DNA of 64,000 nt, taken from Achromobacter spanius. GTDB lineage: Bacteria > Pseudomonadota > Gammaproteobacteria > Burkholderiales > Burkholderiaceae_B. The stretch lies in NCBI RefSeq assembly GCF_003994415.1, contig NZ_CP034689.1, forward strand, positions 2,542,001 to 2,606,000, given 5' to 3'. Under the pieces are notes generated by a model. The model was not told the origin of the DNA. It was given only the letters and a program-made list of their open reading frames with translations, and did no database searches. Position 1 is the stretch's first letter. Each line of letters starts with the position of its first letter. This document shows, in pieces, positions 1-9,044 of the stretch. Both the position numbers and the translations under genes were made by a program.

Positions 1-1217
1 TCTTGAAAGATTCAGGTCTGCCCAGCCGGCGCTTTCCGTCCAGCCTGGGCTCGCACCTGTTCAACGACACGGCCTATGACATTGAGTCCACCTTGGCAGA
101 ACGTTTCGAAGCCTCGGGCCTGATTCCGTTTGCGCGCAGCACCGTGTCGGAACTGTGCATGGGGCCGTCCACCGAAGCGCGCCGCAACGGCGGCGCCACG
201 CTGAACCCGCGCGCGCTGGACCGCTCGGTCGGCGGCTCCAGCGGCGGCGCGGCGGTGGCCGTGGCGGCGGGCATCGTACCGGTGGCGCACGGTAGCGACG
301 GCGGCGGGTCGATCCGGATTCCGGCGGCGTGCTGCGGCGTGTTCGGCTTGAAGCCCAGCCGGGGCCGCGTCCCGATGGGCCCGGCGCGCGGCGAAGGGTG
401 GGGCGGCATGGCCTGCGAAGGCGTGCTGTCGCGCAGCGTGCGCGATACCGCCGCCGCCCTGGACGGCATCGGTGGCTATGCCCCCGGCGCGCCCTATGCC
501 GCGCCGCCGCAGCCCGGGTCGTACCTGGACTCGGTGCGTGAGCAGCGCCGCGAACCGCTGCGCATTGCGCTGTGGCGCCAGGCGTGGAACGGCATCGCGA
601 TTGCGCCGGAATGCCTGGCCGCTGTTGAACGCACGGCACGCCTGTGCCGCGAACTGGGGCACGAGGTGATCGACGCACCCTTGCCTGAACTGGATTACGC
701 CGGCTTCGTCCGCGCACACGGCACGGTGCTGGCCACCAACATCGTGCTGGCCGTGCAGGCCCGCCTGACGCTGCGCGGCCGCGACCTGCGCGACGACGAT
801 CTGGAACCGGTCATCCGCGATGGCCTGTCGGTGGGCCGGGGCCTGACCGCCACGCAATACGTGGATTCGATCAACCGCTTCCATGCCATCGGCCGCGCCA
901 TCGAATCGGCCATGACGGGCTTTGACCTGGTGCTGACGCCCACCTTGGCGCAGTTGCCCGCCAAGCTGGGTGAGCTGGCGCTTGAGGGCGAGTTCTGGGC
1001 GTTTCGCGAAAAGGTGTCGCGCTACGCCACGTTTCTTGCCGTGATCAACGCATCGGGCCAGCCGGCGGCCAGCCTGCCGCTGGACTGGACTGAAACAGGG
1101 GTGCCCGTGGCCAGCCAGCTGATCGGGCACTTCGGGCGCGAGGACCAGATCCTGCGCCTGGCGGCGGAGCTGGAACGCGCCGCGCCTTGGGGCACGCGGC
1201 CAATCCTGCTGCCCTGA
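1..1217 (+). CDS. Amidase (amidase-signature family), 5'-truncated by window edge
   Basis: Hydrolyses an amide bond by the Ser-cisSer-Lys mechanism of the amidase-signature family; substrate not identifiable. The reading frame is open to the window edge. The first visible residues read L-K-D-S-G, matching the block that carries the catalytic Lys in this family, so the TTG at 3 is an internal Leu codon and the true start lies upstream. Counting from that codon, GGSSGG (77-82) supplies the cis-Ser and the GGGSIR block holds the nucleophile Ser103. The C-terminus is complete. It ends 60 bp before an ABC binding-protein gene on the same strand, so it probably acts on the imported compound. Family certain, substrate unknown. 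Confidence 0.9.
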   Translation, partial: LKDSGLPSRRFPSSLGSHLFNDTAYDIESTLAERFEASGLIPFARSTVSELCMGPSTEARRNGGATLNPRALDRSVGGSSGGAAVAVAAGIVPVAHGSDGGGSIRIPAACCGVFGLKPSRGRVPMGPARGEGWGGMACEGVLSRSVRDTAAALDGIGGYAPGAPYAAPPQPGSYLDSVREQRREPLRIALWRQAWNGIAIAPECLAAVERTARLCRELGHEVIDAPLPELDYAGFVRAHGTVLATNIVLAVQARLTLRGRDLRDDDLEPVIRDGLSVGRGLTATQYVDSINRFHAIGRAIESAMTGFDLVLTPTLAQLPAKLGELALEGEFWAFREKVSRYATFLAVINASGQPAASLPLDWTETGVPVASQLIGHFGREDQILRLAAELERAAPWGTRPILLP

Positions 1218-1277
1218 ACCACGCCACGGTCCGCCGCCATACCGGCGGCGCCGTTCAAAACCATACAAGGGGAAGAA

Positions 1278-2861
1278 ATGAAACGCGCTTTTCTGTTTTC
1301 GACCGCATTGTTCCTGGCCTCGGCCGGGCCGCTTGCCGCCGTGCCCACAACTAGCCAGGCCGAGACCACCGCCAAGTTCGTGATGCATGCGCCGCTGCGC
1401 GTGCTGGACCCGATCCTGACGTCGGCCTACGTCACGCGCAACCACGGCTATCTGGTCTACGACACGCTGTTCTCGATGAATGCCCAGGGCCAGGCCAAGC
1501 CGCAGATGGTGGATTCCTGGACCGTGTCGGAAGACCGCCTGACGTATACCTTCAAACTGCGGCCCGGCCTGAAGTTCCATGACGGCGCACCGGTGACGGC
1601 GGACGACGTCGTGGCCTCGCTGCAGCGCTGGGAAAACGGTGACCCCACCATCGGCAACCGGCTGAAGCTGGCCACGGCCGAATTGGCCGCAACCGGCGCC
1701 GACACCTTCACGCTGAAGCTTCGCACCCCCTACGGGCTGGTGCTGGAATCGCTGGCCAAGGAAAGCTCGCCGGTGCCGTTCATCATGCCCAAGCGGATTG
1801 CGTCCGTGCCGGCCTCGCAGGCAATCAGCGAAACGATCGGGTCGGGGCCGTACAAGTTCGTGCAGGCCGACTTCCAGGCGGGGGTCAAAGCCACCTACGT
1901 GAAGTTCGCGGACTACGAGCCGCGCAAGGAACCGGCCAGCGCATTCGCGGGCGGCAAGGTCGCCCGCGTGGACCGGCTGGAACTGGTGAACATCCCCGAC
2001 AGCCAGACGGCCGTCAACGCGCTGCGCAATGGCGAGATCGACTTCCTGGAAGACGTGCCGCCTGACCTGATGCCGCAATTGAAAGACGCCAAGGGCATCA
2101 CGCTGAAGTCGTATGGCAAGAACTCCAATATGTTCACGCTGCGCATGAACTGGCTGCAAGCGCCGTTCAACAACGTGAAGGTGCGCCGCGCGGCGCTGGC
2201 GGCCTTGAACCAGGTGGACTATCTGGACGCGCAGATTGGCGACCCCGAGGTCTACCAGGTATGCGGCGCGGTGCTGACCTGCGTGTCGCCGTATGCGTCT
2301 GAAGAAGGCGCCACGCAGATCAAGGCGCCAGACCTCGCGCATGCGCGCCAGTTGTTGAAAGACAGCGGCTACAAAGGCGAAAAGGTGGTGGTGCTGCACC
2401 CGACGGATCTGCCCATCTTCGCCAATATTGCGCCGGTAACCGCGCAGGCGTTGCGCAGCATCGGCATGAATGTCGAAATCCAATCGATGGACTGGGCCAC
2501 CTTGCTCAGCCGCCGCAGCAAGAAGGACGGCGTGGAGCAGGGCGGCTGGAGCATCTTCCAGTCGAACATGTCCAGCCTGGACCTGACCTCGCCAGTGGGC
2601 AACCCCAACCTGGACGGACGCGCGGGTTCCACCTACCCCGGCTGGACGCACGACGACGCGATGGACGCGTTGCGCACCCGCTTCGCCGCCGCCGGTACTG
2701 AAGCCGAACGACGCGACATCGCCACCGCCATCCAGCGCCGCAATTACGAGCAGGTGATGTACGTGCCGCTGGGCGGGTATTCGAAGTTCAAGGGCTATGA
2801 CGCCAAGTTCGCCGATCTGGTGGACGCGCCGATTCCGCTGTTCTGGACCTCGGCCAAGTAG
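1278..2861 (+). CDS. ABC transporter substrate-binding protein, family 5 (peptide/nickel type)
   Basis: Periplasmic solute receptor for the importer encoded just downstream. The 527-aa product begins with a Sec signal peptide (MKRAFLF, hydrophobic stretch, cleavage probably near residues 20-30). It then shows the SBP_bac_5 pattern: an early L-D-P block, a K-F-H-D-G motif near residue 100, and an S-G-P-Y-K-F motif near 192. The ATG follows a GGGGAAG ribosome site 6 bp away. The next gene starts 14 bp downstream. The family covers di- and oligopeptides, glutathione, opines and nickel. The amidase, esterase and aldolase neighbours suggest an amide- or ester-containing compound rather than plain peptides, but this is inference. 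Confidence 0.9.
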   Translation: MKRAFLFSTALFLASAGPLAAVPTTSQAETTAKFVMHAPLRVLDPILTSAYVTRNHGYLVYDTLFSMNAQGQAKPQMVDSWTVSEDRLTYTFKLRPGLKFHDGAPVTADDVVASLQRWENGDPTIGNRLKLATAELAATGADTFTLKLRTPYGLVLESLAKESSPVPFIMPKRIASVPASQAISETIGSGPYKFVQADFQAGVKATYVKFADYEPRKEPASAFAGGKVARVDRLELVNIPDSQTAVNALRNGEIDFLEDVPPDLMPQLKDAKGITLKSYGKNSNMFTLRMNWLQAPFNNVKVRRAALAALNQVDYLDAQIGDPEVYQVCGAVLTCVSPYASEEGATQIKAPDLAHARQLLKDSGYKGEKVVVLHPTDLPIFANIAPVTAQALRSIGMNVEIQSMDWATLLSRRSKKDGVEQGGWSIFQSNMSSLDLTSPVGNPNLDGRAGSTYPGWTHDDAMDALRTRFAAAGTEAERRDIATAIQRRNYEQVMYVPLGGYSKFKGYDAKFADLVDAPIPLFWTSAK

Positions 2862-2875
2862 CGGGAACTGCCATC

Positions 2876-3817
2876 ATGCTGAATCTGATCCTCAAACGCC
2901 TGCTGGCGGCCATTCCCGTGATGTTGGTGGTGGCCACCGTGGTGTTCCTGCTGTTGCGCATGGCCCCGGGCGACCCCGCCCGGGTCATCGCCGGAGACAT
3001 GGCCAGCGAAGAGGCCGTGGCCGAGGTCCGCGCCCAAATGGGCCTGGACCAGCCGCTGCCCACGCAGTACCTGCTGGCCATGGGCGCGCTGCTCAAGGGT
3101 GACCTGGGCGAGTCCATTATTTCGAAAGACTCGGTGGCCACGCTGATTGGCCAGCGCCTGGGGCCGACCTTCGCCCTTGCCCTGTGCGCCATTTTGCTGA
3201 CGATCTTCGCGGCCATTCCCTTGGGGGTGTTTTCAGCCTGGTGGCATAAGCGTCTGATCGACCGCGTTACGTTGGCCGTGACGGTGCTGGCGTTTTCGGT
3301 GCCGGCCTTCGTGGTGGGGTATCTGCTGATCCTGGTGTTCTCGGTCAAGCTGAACTGGCTGCCGGTGCAGGGCTACGCCGGCCTGGCCTCCGGCTTCGGC
3401 ACCTTCCTGTATCACATGGTCTTGCCCACCGTGACACTGGCCACCGTGTTCGTCGCGCTGATCACCCGCATCACGCGCGGCAGCATGCTGGAAGTGCTGG
3501 GCGAAGACTTCGTGCGCACCGCGCGCGCCAAGGGCGTGCCCGAACGCTACGTGCTGTACCGCCACGCGCTGCGCAATGCGGCGGTGCCCATCGTCACGGT
3601 GATCGGCCTGGCGCTGACCACGCTGATCAGCGGCGTGGTGGTCACCGAAACCATCTTCAACATTCCGGGCGTGGGGCGCCTGATCGTCGACGCCGTGCTG
3701 GCGCGCGACTATCCGGTGGTGCAGGGCACGATCCTGTTCTTCTCGTTCGTGTATGTCTTCATCAACCTGGCGATCGACCTGCTGTATGTGGTGCTCGATC
3801 CGCGCATCCGCTACTGA
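2876..3817 (+). CDS. ABC transporter permease, DppB family
   Basis: First inner-membrane subunit of the importer. The 313-aa length is normal for DppB-type permeases. An N-terminal membrane helix (residues about 9-30) is followed by a periplasmic segment and five further predicted helices. The cytoplasmic coupling loop with the EAA-like signature (T-A-R-A-K-G-V-P) lies near residues 213-220. It follows the binding-protein gene by 14 bp and precedes the second permease by 12 bp, so all are surely one transcript. The specific substrate cannot be read from the permease. Confidence 0.93.
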   Translation: MLNLILKRLLAAIPVMLVVATVVFLLLRMAPGDPARVIAGDMASEEAVAEVRAQMGLDQPLPTQYLLAMGALLKGDLGESIISKDSVATLIGQRLGPTFALALCAILLTIFAAIPLGVFSAWWHKRLIDRVTLAVTVLAFSVPAFVVGYLLILVFSVKLNWLPVQGYAGLASGFGTFLYHMVLPTVTLATVFVALITRITRGSMLEVLGEDFVRTARAKGVPERYVLYRHALRNAAVPIVTVIGLALTTLISGVVVTETIFNIPGVGRLIVDAVLARDYPVVQGTILFFSFVYVFINLAIDLLYVVLDPRIRY

Positions 3818-3829
3818 GGCCGGATCCCC

Positions 3830-4699
3830 ATGACTTCAAACGCGATCTCATTTCCCCGGGCGCGCGCCTGGTGGCCCGCGCTGACGCGCGATCCCATGAT
3901 GCTGACCGGGCTGGTGCTGCTGGTGGTGTTGATTGGTATGTCGCTGCTGGCGCCCGTCATCACCTGGCACGATCCAGCCAGCCTGACGCCGCGACTGCGC
4001 TTAAAACCCGTCAGCGCCGAGTACTGGCTGGGTACCGATTCGTTGGGCCGCGACCTGTTTTCCCGCGTGCTCTACGGCGGCAGGCTGTCGATCACGCTGG
4101 CCGCGCTGGTCAGCGTGATCTCGGTGTGCGCCGGTTTGCTGCTGGGCTTGCTGGCTGGTTATTTCCGCCAGCTGGACGCAGTGGTCATGCGCATCATCGA
4201 CGGCATCATGGCCATACCCGGCCTGCTGCTGGCCATTGCCATGGTGGCGCTGGGCGGGGCGTCCATACCCACCATGGTCACGGCCATTGCCATTCCGGAA
4301 ATTCCACGCGTGGCGCGCTTGGTGCGCAGCGTGGTGCTGTCGGTGCGCGAAGAGCCTTACGTAGAAGCCTCGCTGGGCATGGGCACCGCCACCTGGCGCG
4401 TGCTGTGGCGCCATGTGCTGCCCAGCACCATCAACCCGCTGGTGGTGCAGGCCACGTTCATCTGTGCGTCCGCCATCCTGATCGAAGCCGTGCTGGGCTT
4501 TCTGGGGCTGGGCTTTCCGCCCGAGATCCCCAGCCTGGGCAGCATCATTTCCGAAGGCCGGCCCTTCTTTCAGCGCGCCCCGTGGATCATTTTGTTTCCC
4601 GGCATTTTCCTGGCGCTGCTGATCTTGTCCGTGAACCTGTTCGGCGACGCGCTGCGCGACCGCCTCGACCCGCGCATGGCGCGTCTACGCAAGGGCTGA
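3830..4699 (+). CDS. ABC transporter permease, DppC family
   Basis: Second inner-membrane subunit, 289 aa. It has the DppC layout: a short cytoplasmic N-terminus, a first helix (about 24-44), the W-L-G-T-D-S-L-G-R-D motif near residues 65-74, and further helices. The EAA loop is near 180, and the C-terminus has the family's L-F-G-D-A-L-R-D-x-L-D-P-R block. The gene ends 5 bp before the ATPase start. It pairs with the DppB-type subunit to form the translocation pore. Confidence 0.93.
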   Translation: MTSNAISFPRARAWWPALTRDPMMLTGLVLLVVLIGMSLLAPVITWHDPASLTPRLRLKPVSAEYWLGTDSLGRDLFSRVLYGGRLSITLAALVSVISVCAGLLLGLLAGYFRQLDAVVMRIIDGIMAIPGLLLAIAMVALGGASIPTMVTAIAIPEIPRVARLVRSVVLSVREEPYVEASLGMGTATWRVLWRHVLPSTINPLVVQATFICASAILIEAVLGFLGLGFPPEIPSLGSIISEGRPFFQRAPWIILFPGIFLALLILSVNLFGDALRDRLDPRMARLRKG

Positions 4700-4704
4700 A
4701 CGCC

Positions 4705-6357
4705 ATGTCATCCACTCCCATTCTTGAAATCCGCGACCTGAACGTCAGCCTGCCCGGCGCGGGCGACCGCCGTTACGCCGCCGAAGGCATCAGCCTGACG
4801 GTGAGCGCGCGCGAAATTGTCTGCATCGTGGGCGAGTCCGGGTCGGGCAAGTCGGTCACGGCCAGCGCCGTCATGGGCTTGCTGCCCAAGAACGTGCTGC
4901 GCCTGGAAAGCGGCCAGATCCTGCTGTCGGGCCGCGACATCACGCACGCCTCGACCGCCGAGTTGCGCGAGCTGCGCGGCGACCGCATGGCCATGATCTT
5001 CCAGGAACCCATGACGGCGCTGAACCCGCTGATGCAAGTGGGCGACCAGGTGGCCGAGATCTTCCAATTTCACGGCCCGTCGCTGTCGCGGCGCGAGGTC
5101 GACGCCCGCGTGCTGGCCTTGCTGACGGACATGCGGTTGCCATCGCCCGAAACACTGCGCCATGCGTATCCGCATCAGTTGTCGGGCGGCCAGCGCCAGC
5201 GGGTGATGATAGCCATGGCGCTGGCGAAGGAGCCCGCGCTGATCATCGCCGACGAGCCCACCACCGCGCTGGACGTAACGTCGCAAGCGCAGGTGCTGCG
5301 CTTGCTGCACGGCCTGCGCGAGCAGCACGACACGGGCATTCTGTTCATCACGCATGACTTCGATGTGGTGGCCGAAATTGCCGACCGCGTCATCGTGATG
5401 CAGCAGGGCCGCATTGTTGAAGCCGGGACGGCGGCCGAGGTCCTGGCCAACCCCCAGCACCCTTACACCCGCAAGCTGATCGATGCCGTGCCCAAGGGGC
5501 AGTTTGGCGCGGGCGCGCCGCTGGCCGAGGGCGACCCGGTCATCAGCGTGGAAAACCTGGGCATGCGCTTTGTGACGGCTAGCCTGTTCAAGGCCAAGCG
5601 CCGCGAGGTGCTGGCGCTGGATGGGGTGTCGCTGTCCTTGGCGCGCGGCGAAACGCTGGGCATCGTGGGGGAATCCGGCTCGGGCAAGACCACGCTGGGC
5701 CGCTGCCTGGCGCATTTTGCGCGGCCCACGTCGGGGCGCATCGTGATGAACGGCGAAGATGTATCGCGCCTGTCGCGCGCCGCCTGGCGGCAATGGTGCA
5801 AGCGTATCCAGATGGTGTTCCAGGACCCTTACCGCTCATTCAATCCGCGCATGACCATTGAAGCCACGCTGGCCGAAGGGCCGATGAATTACGGCGAAGA
5901 CCGCGCCCGCGTGCAGGCCCGCATGCGCGACATGCTGGAACTGGTCAGCATCGACGCCAGCGCGCTCAAGCGTTATCCGCACGAGTTCTCGGGCGGACAG
6001 CGCCAGCGCATTTCCATTGCGCGGGCCTTGATGATGGAACCCCAGATTCTGATTGCCGATGAAGCCGTGTCGGCGCTGGACGTGTCGGTGCAGGCGCAGA
6101 TCCTGGACTTGCTGGAGCGCATTCGCGAACAACTCAACCTGAGCATGATCTTCATCACCCACGACCTGCGCGTGGCGGCCCGGCTGTGCCATCGCATCGC
6201 GGTGATGCAGCGCGGCCGTGTGATGGAGATCGGCCCCGCCGAGCAGATCTTCACGCGCCCCGGCAGCGGCTACACGCAGGAATTGCTGGCCGCCATTCCC
6301 GGCAAGGACGGGCTGGGCAGCCGCCCCGTTGCGGGCCTGGCCTTGGCCAGCGCATGA
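4705..6357 (+). CDS. Dual ABC transporter ATP-binding protein (DppD-DppF fusion)
   Basis: Energises the importer. Its 550 aa carry two complete nucleotide-binding domains: Walker A at 43-50 (GESGSGKS) with signature LSGGQRQR and Walker B IIADEP in the first half, and Walker A at 322-329 (GESGSGKT) with FSGGQRQR and ILIADEA in the second. The oligopeptide C-terminal segment follows the first domain (H-P-Y-T-R-K-L). I chose the ATG at 4705 because it lies 5 bp after the permease stop and opens directly into the first domain. The frame is open further upstream, but only as an overlap of the permease gene. The fusion resembles GsiA. Confidence 0.92.
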   Translation: MSSTPILEIRDLNVSLPGAGDRRYAAEGISLTVSAREIVCIVGESGSGKSVTASAVMGLLPKNVLRLESGQILLSGRDITHASTAELRELRGDRMAMIFQEPMTALNPLMQVGDQVAEIFQFHGPSLSRREVDARVLALLTDMRLPSPETLRHAYPHQLSGGQRQRVMIAMALAKEPALIIADEPTTALDVTSQAQVLRLLHGLREQHDTGILFITHDFDVVAEIADRVIVMQQGRIVEAGTAAEVLANPQHPYTRKLIDAVPKGQFGAGAPLAEGDPVISVENLGMRFVTASLFKAKRREVLALDGVSLSLARGETLGIVGESGSGKTTLGRCLAHFARPTSGRIVMNGEDVSRLSRAAWRQWCKRIQMVFQDPYRSFNPRMTIEATLAEGPMNYGEDRARVQARMRDMLELVSIDASALKRYPHEFSGGQRQRISIARALMMEPQILIADEAVSALDVSVQAQILDLLERIREQLNLSMIFITHDLRVAARLCHRIAVMQRGRVMEIGPAEQIFTRPGSGYTQELLAAIPGKDGLGSRPVAGLALASA

Positions 6358-6378
6358 CGGAATCCAGGAAACCAGACG

Positions 6379-7305
6379 ATGACACGCGTTGCCTTATTGA
6401 GCCGGTCGGCCAATCTTTCGTATTTCCAACCCTTGCTGCAAGGGCTGGCGCCCGAGTTGGACGTGGCCGTCTGGCCCGACCCGCGCAGCCTGTCCGCCGA
6501 CGTGGCGGTGTGCTGGAACCCGCCCGTGGGCGTGTATGACGACATGCCCAACCTGAAGCTGATCCACAGCATTGCCGCCGGCGTCGACAACCTGTTGGAC
6601 GGGCAGCGCACGCGCGGCCTGCCGGTGTGCCGCGTGGTGGATCCGCAGTTGGCGCAGGGCATGTTGCAGTACGTGCTGTGGTGCGTGCTGACGTTTCACC
6701 GCAAGCTGGACGTGGCGCTGGCCAACCAGCGCAGCGCGCAATGGCAGCGGCCCGTGCAGACGCCCGCGTCGCAATGCCGCGTGGGGCTGATGGGCCTGGG
6801 CGAGCTGGGTAGCGCCATCGCGGCGGTGTTGCCGGGGCTGGGCTACCCCGTGAACGGCTGGTCGCGCACGCCGCGCCAGATCGATGGCATGCGTGGCTAT
6901 GCGGGCGAAGCCGAATTCGATGCCTTCCTGGCCCATACCGATGTGCTGATCTGCCTGGTGCCGCTGACACCCGCCACGCGCGGCATTCTCAACCGCCGCA
7001 CTTTCGACGCCTTGCCGGCTGGCGCGGCGGTGGTCAATTGCGGGCGCGGCGAACATCTGGTGCCCGCCGACCTGATCGATGCCTTGGCGCGCGGGCAGTT
7101 GCGCGGCGCGGTGCTGGACGTTTTCGCGCATGAGCCGCTGGACCCCGCCGACCCGCTGTGGCGCACGCCCGGCGTGATCGTGACCCCGCACATGGCCACC
7201 ATGCCGGCCCCCGGCACCGTGGCCGAACAGGTGGTGGCCAACATCCGGCGCCTGGGCCAGGGCGCGGCGCTGGCCAACGCCGTGGACGCTACGCGCGGCT
7301 ATTGA
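6379..7305 (+). CDS. D-2-hydroxyacid dehydrogenase (GhrA-like glyoxylate/hydroxypyruvate reductase)
   Basis: Predicted NAD(P)H-dependent reductase of 2-oxoacids, such as glyoxylate or hydroxypyruvate, to D-2-hydroxyacids in the cytoplasm. The 308-aa length fits GhrA. The dinucleotide motif G-x-G-x-x-G is at 139-144. The catalytic residues expected in the family are all present: Arg223 (N-C-G-R-G), Glu252 (H-E-P-L) and His271 (T-P-H-M-A). It begins 21 bp after the ATPase gene in the same orientation, so its 2-oxo substrate may come from the imported compound. Exact substrate unknown. Confidence 0.85.
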   Translation: MTRVALLSRSANLSYFQPLLQGLAPELDVAVWPDPRSLSADVAVCWNPPVGVYDDMPNLKLIHSIAAGVDNLLDGQRTRGLPVCRVVDPQLAQGMLQYVLWCVLTFHRKLDVALANQRSAQWQRPVQTPASQCRVGLMGLGELGSAIAAVLPGLGYPVNGWSRTPRQIDGMRGYAGEAEFDAFLAHTDVLICLVPLTPATRGILNRRTFDALPAGAAVVNCGRGEHLVPADLIDALARGQLRGAVLDVFAHEPLDPADPLWRTPGVIVTPHMATMPAPGTVAEQVVANIRRLGQGAALANAVDATRGY

Positions 7306-7376
7306 GCTGGCGCCTTTCCCGCTATTCCCTTATCCCCAATCCCCGATTTCATCCCGACCTCTCAACGAGACACACC

Positions 7377-8360
7377 ATGTATTTCGACGACCCCGCGTTC
7401 ACCATTCCCACCGGCACCCCCGCGCCTTTGGATCCGCAGATTGCCGAATTCCTGCGCCGCATGGCGGCCGACGCATCGCAGTACCCGCGCCGCGACACCT
7501 TGTCGATCGAGCAGGGCCGCGCCAATGCCGAAAAAGTGCGCCTGCCCTGGGCGCAAGGTGGCCCGGAAATGGCCCGCACCGTGGAACATCAGGTTGCCAC
7601 CCGCCACGGCGATGTGCGCGTGCGCGTCTACTACCCGGCCGAACGCCGCTTGCCCGGCGCCTTCATCTACATCCACGGCGGCGGCTTCGTGCTGTTCAGC
7701 ATCGATACCCATGACCGCGTCATGCGCGAATACGCCCAGCGCGCCGGGGTGGTGGTGATCGGCGTTGACTACACGCGCGCGCCCGAAGCCAAGTTCCCGC
7801 AACCGCTGGAAGAATGCGTGGACGTGGTGCGCTGGGTGGCGGCGTCGGGCCAGGCGCTGGACATCGACGCCAGCCAGCTCTTCCTGGGTGGCGACTCCGC
7901 CGGCGCCAACCTGTCCATGGGCACGGCGCTGACCCTGCGCGACGAGAACCAGCCGCTGCTCAAGGGCCTGGTGCTGAACTACGGCGGCTTCGGCAGCAAC
8001 CTGTTCCGCAACTCGGTGGTGCGCTACGGCGCGGGCGACTACGGCCTGTCGCTGCACATGATGATCTGGTTCCGGGGTATGCACATCCGCCATGGCAAAG
8101 ACTTTTTCGACCCGCGCGTGGACATCCTGCGCGCCGACGTGACGGGCCTGCCGCCTGCCTGGCTGGTGGTGACCGAATGCGATCCGCTGCATGACGACAG
8201 CATCGAACTGGAACGCAAGCTGCGCGAAGCCGGCGTGGACGTCGCCGCCAAGGTCTATCCCGGTACGGCGCACAGTTTCCTGGAAGCCGTGTCGATCGCG
8301 GCGGTGGCGGGCGAGGCCTTCGACGACACGGCGCGCTGGTTGCACGCCAAGGCCGCGTAA
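7377..8360 (+). CDS. Alpha/beta hydrolase, hormone-sensitive-lipase family (esterase)
   Basis: Cytoplasmic carboxylesterase-type enzyme, 327 aa from the ATG at 7377. The oxyanion-hole motif HGGGF is at residues 100-104. The nucleophile elbow GDSAG (172-176) gives Ser174. Asp269 (C-D-P-L) and His299 (A-H-S-F) complete the triad, so the enzyme looks active. No signal peptide is visible. The frame is open upstream into the dehydrogenase gene, but the ATG opens a normal family N-terminus. It probably hydrolyses an ester or lactone in the pathway of this operon. Confidence 0.85.
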   Translation: MYFDDPAFTIPTGTPAPLDPQIAEFLRRMAADASQYPRRDTLSIEQGRANAEKVRLPWAQGGPEMARTVEHQVATRHGDVRVRVYYPAERRLPGAFIYIHGGGFVLFSIDTHDRVMREYAQRAGVVVIGVDYTRAPEAKFPQPLEECVDVVRWVAASGQALDIDASQLFLGGDSAGANLSMGTALTLRDENQPLLKGLVLNYGGFGSNLFRNSVVRYGAGDYGLSLHMMIWFRGMHIRHGKDFFDPRVDILRADVTGLPPAWLVVTECDPLHDDSIELERKLREAGVDVAAKVYPGTAHSFLEAVSIAAVAGEAFDDTARWLHAKAA

Positions 8361-8375
8361 ACGGAGGCCCCGGCC

Positions 8376-9017
8376 ATGTACACCCCGCCGGCCTACGCCG
8401 AAAACGACACCCGCGTGCTGCATGCCTTCATGCGGGCGCATAGCTTCGCCACGCTGGTGACCGTGGGCGCGGACGGCGCCCAGGCCACGCACCTGCCGTT
8501 CCTGCTGCGCGAAGACGGCGGGCTGGGCACGCTGGTCACGCATCTGGCGCGCGCCAATCCGCAGTGGCGCCACCTGGAGGCGGGCGCGCGGGCGCTGGTG
8601 CTGTTCCAGGGGCCGCATGCCTTCATATCGCCTAGCTGGTACGTGAACCAGCAGACGTTTCCCACCTGGAACTACACGGCAGTGCACGCGCGCGGCGCGC
8701 CGCGCCTGATCCAGGAACCCGAGTCCATCCGCGCCGTGCTGTCGGCCACCGTCGCGCATTACGACACGCCCTTGGGCGGCGAGTGGACGTTTCCCGCCAT
8801 GCCCGAAACCCTGACCGCCCCGCGCCTGAAGGCCATTGCCGCGCTGGAAATCCCGATTGCCACGCTGGAAGGAAAAATGAAGCTGAATCAGGATAAATCG
8901 GTGCAGGACCGCCTGGGGGTGATACGCGAACTGGAGCGTTTGGGCGACACTGGCGGCTTGGCCATCGCGCGCTTGATCCGTGCCCAGCTTGATCTGGCCG
9001 GCCAGGCGGATGCGTGA
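8376..9017 (+). CDS. PaiB-family FMN-binding protein
   Basis: The 213-aa protein matches the PaiB/FMN_bind_2 family. It starts M-Y-T-P-P-A-Y, has the split-barrel block around F-A-T-L-V-T and H-L-P-F-L-L (residues 25-45), and the W-Y-V-N-Q-Q-T-F-P-T-W-N-Y block near 86-98 that is typical of the family. Members are described as negative transcriptional regulators (Bacillus PaiB) but many probably have an FMN-dependent enzymatic role. It begins 15 bp after the esterase gene, and the aldolase gene begins 27 bp after its stop. Confidence 0.8.
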   Translation: MYTPPAYAENDTRVLHAFMRAHSFATLVTVGADGAQATHLPFLLREDGGLGTLVTHLARANPQWRHLEAGARALVLFQGPHAFISPSWYVNQQTFPTWNYTAVHARGAPRLIQEPESIRAVLSATVAHYDTPLGGEWTFPAMPETLTAPRLKAIAALEIPIATLEGKMKLNQDKSVQDRLGVIRELERLGDTGGLAIARLIRAQLDLAGQADA

Positions 9018-9044
9018 ACCTTGATCGCAACCGGAGCCTTACTC

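Noticed and set aside
12..2651. 879-codon open frame on the minus strand across the amidase and binding-protein genes
   Set aside because: Mirror frame of GC-rich coding DNA; composition is His/Arg/Gln-rich without any domain, while the plus strand has two clear families.
3871..4704. Upstream in-frame extension of the first fused ATPase
   Set aside because: Overlaps the permease gene in another frame; the ATG at 4705 opens the ATPase domain directly.
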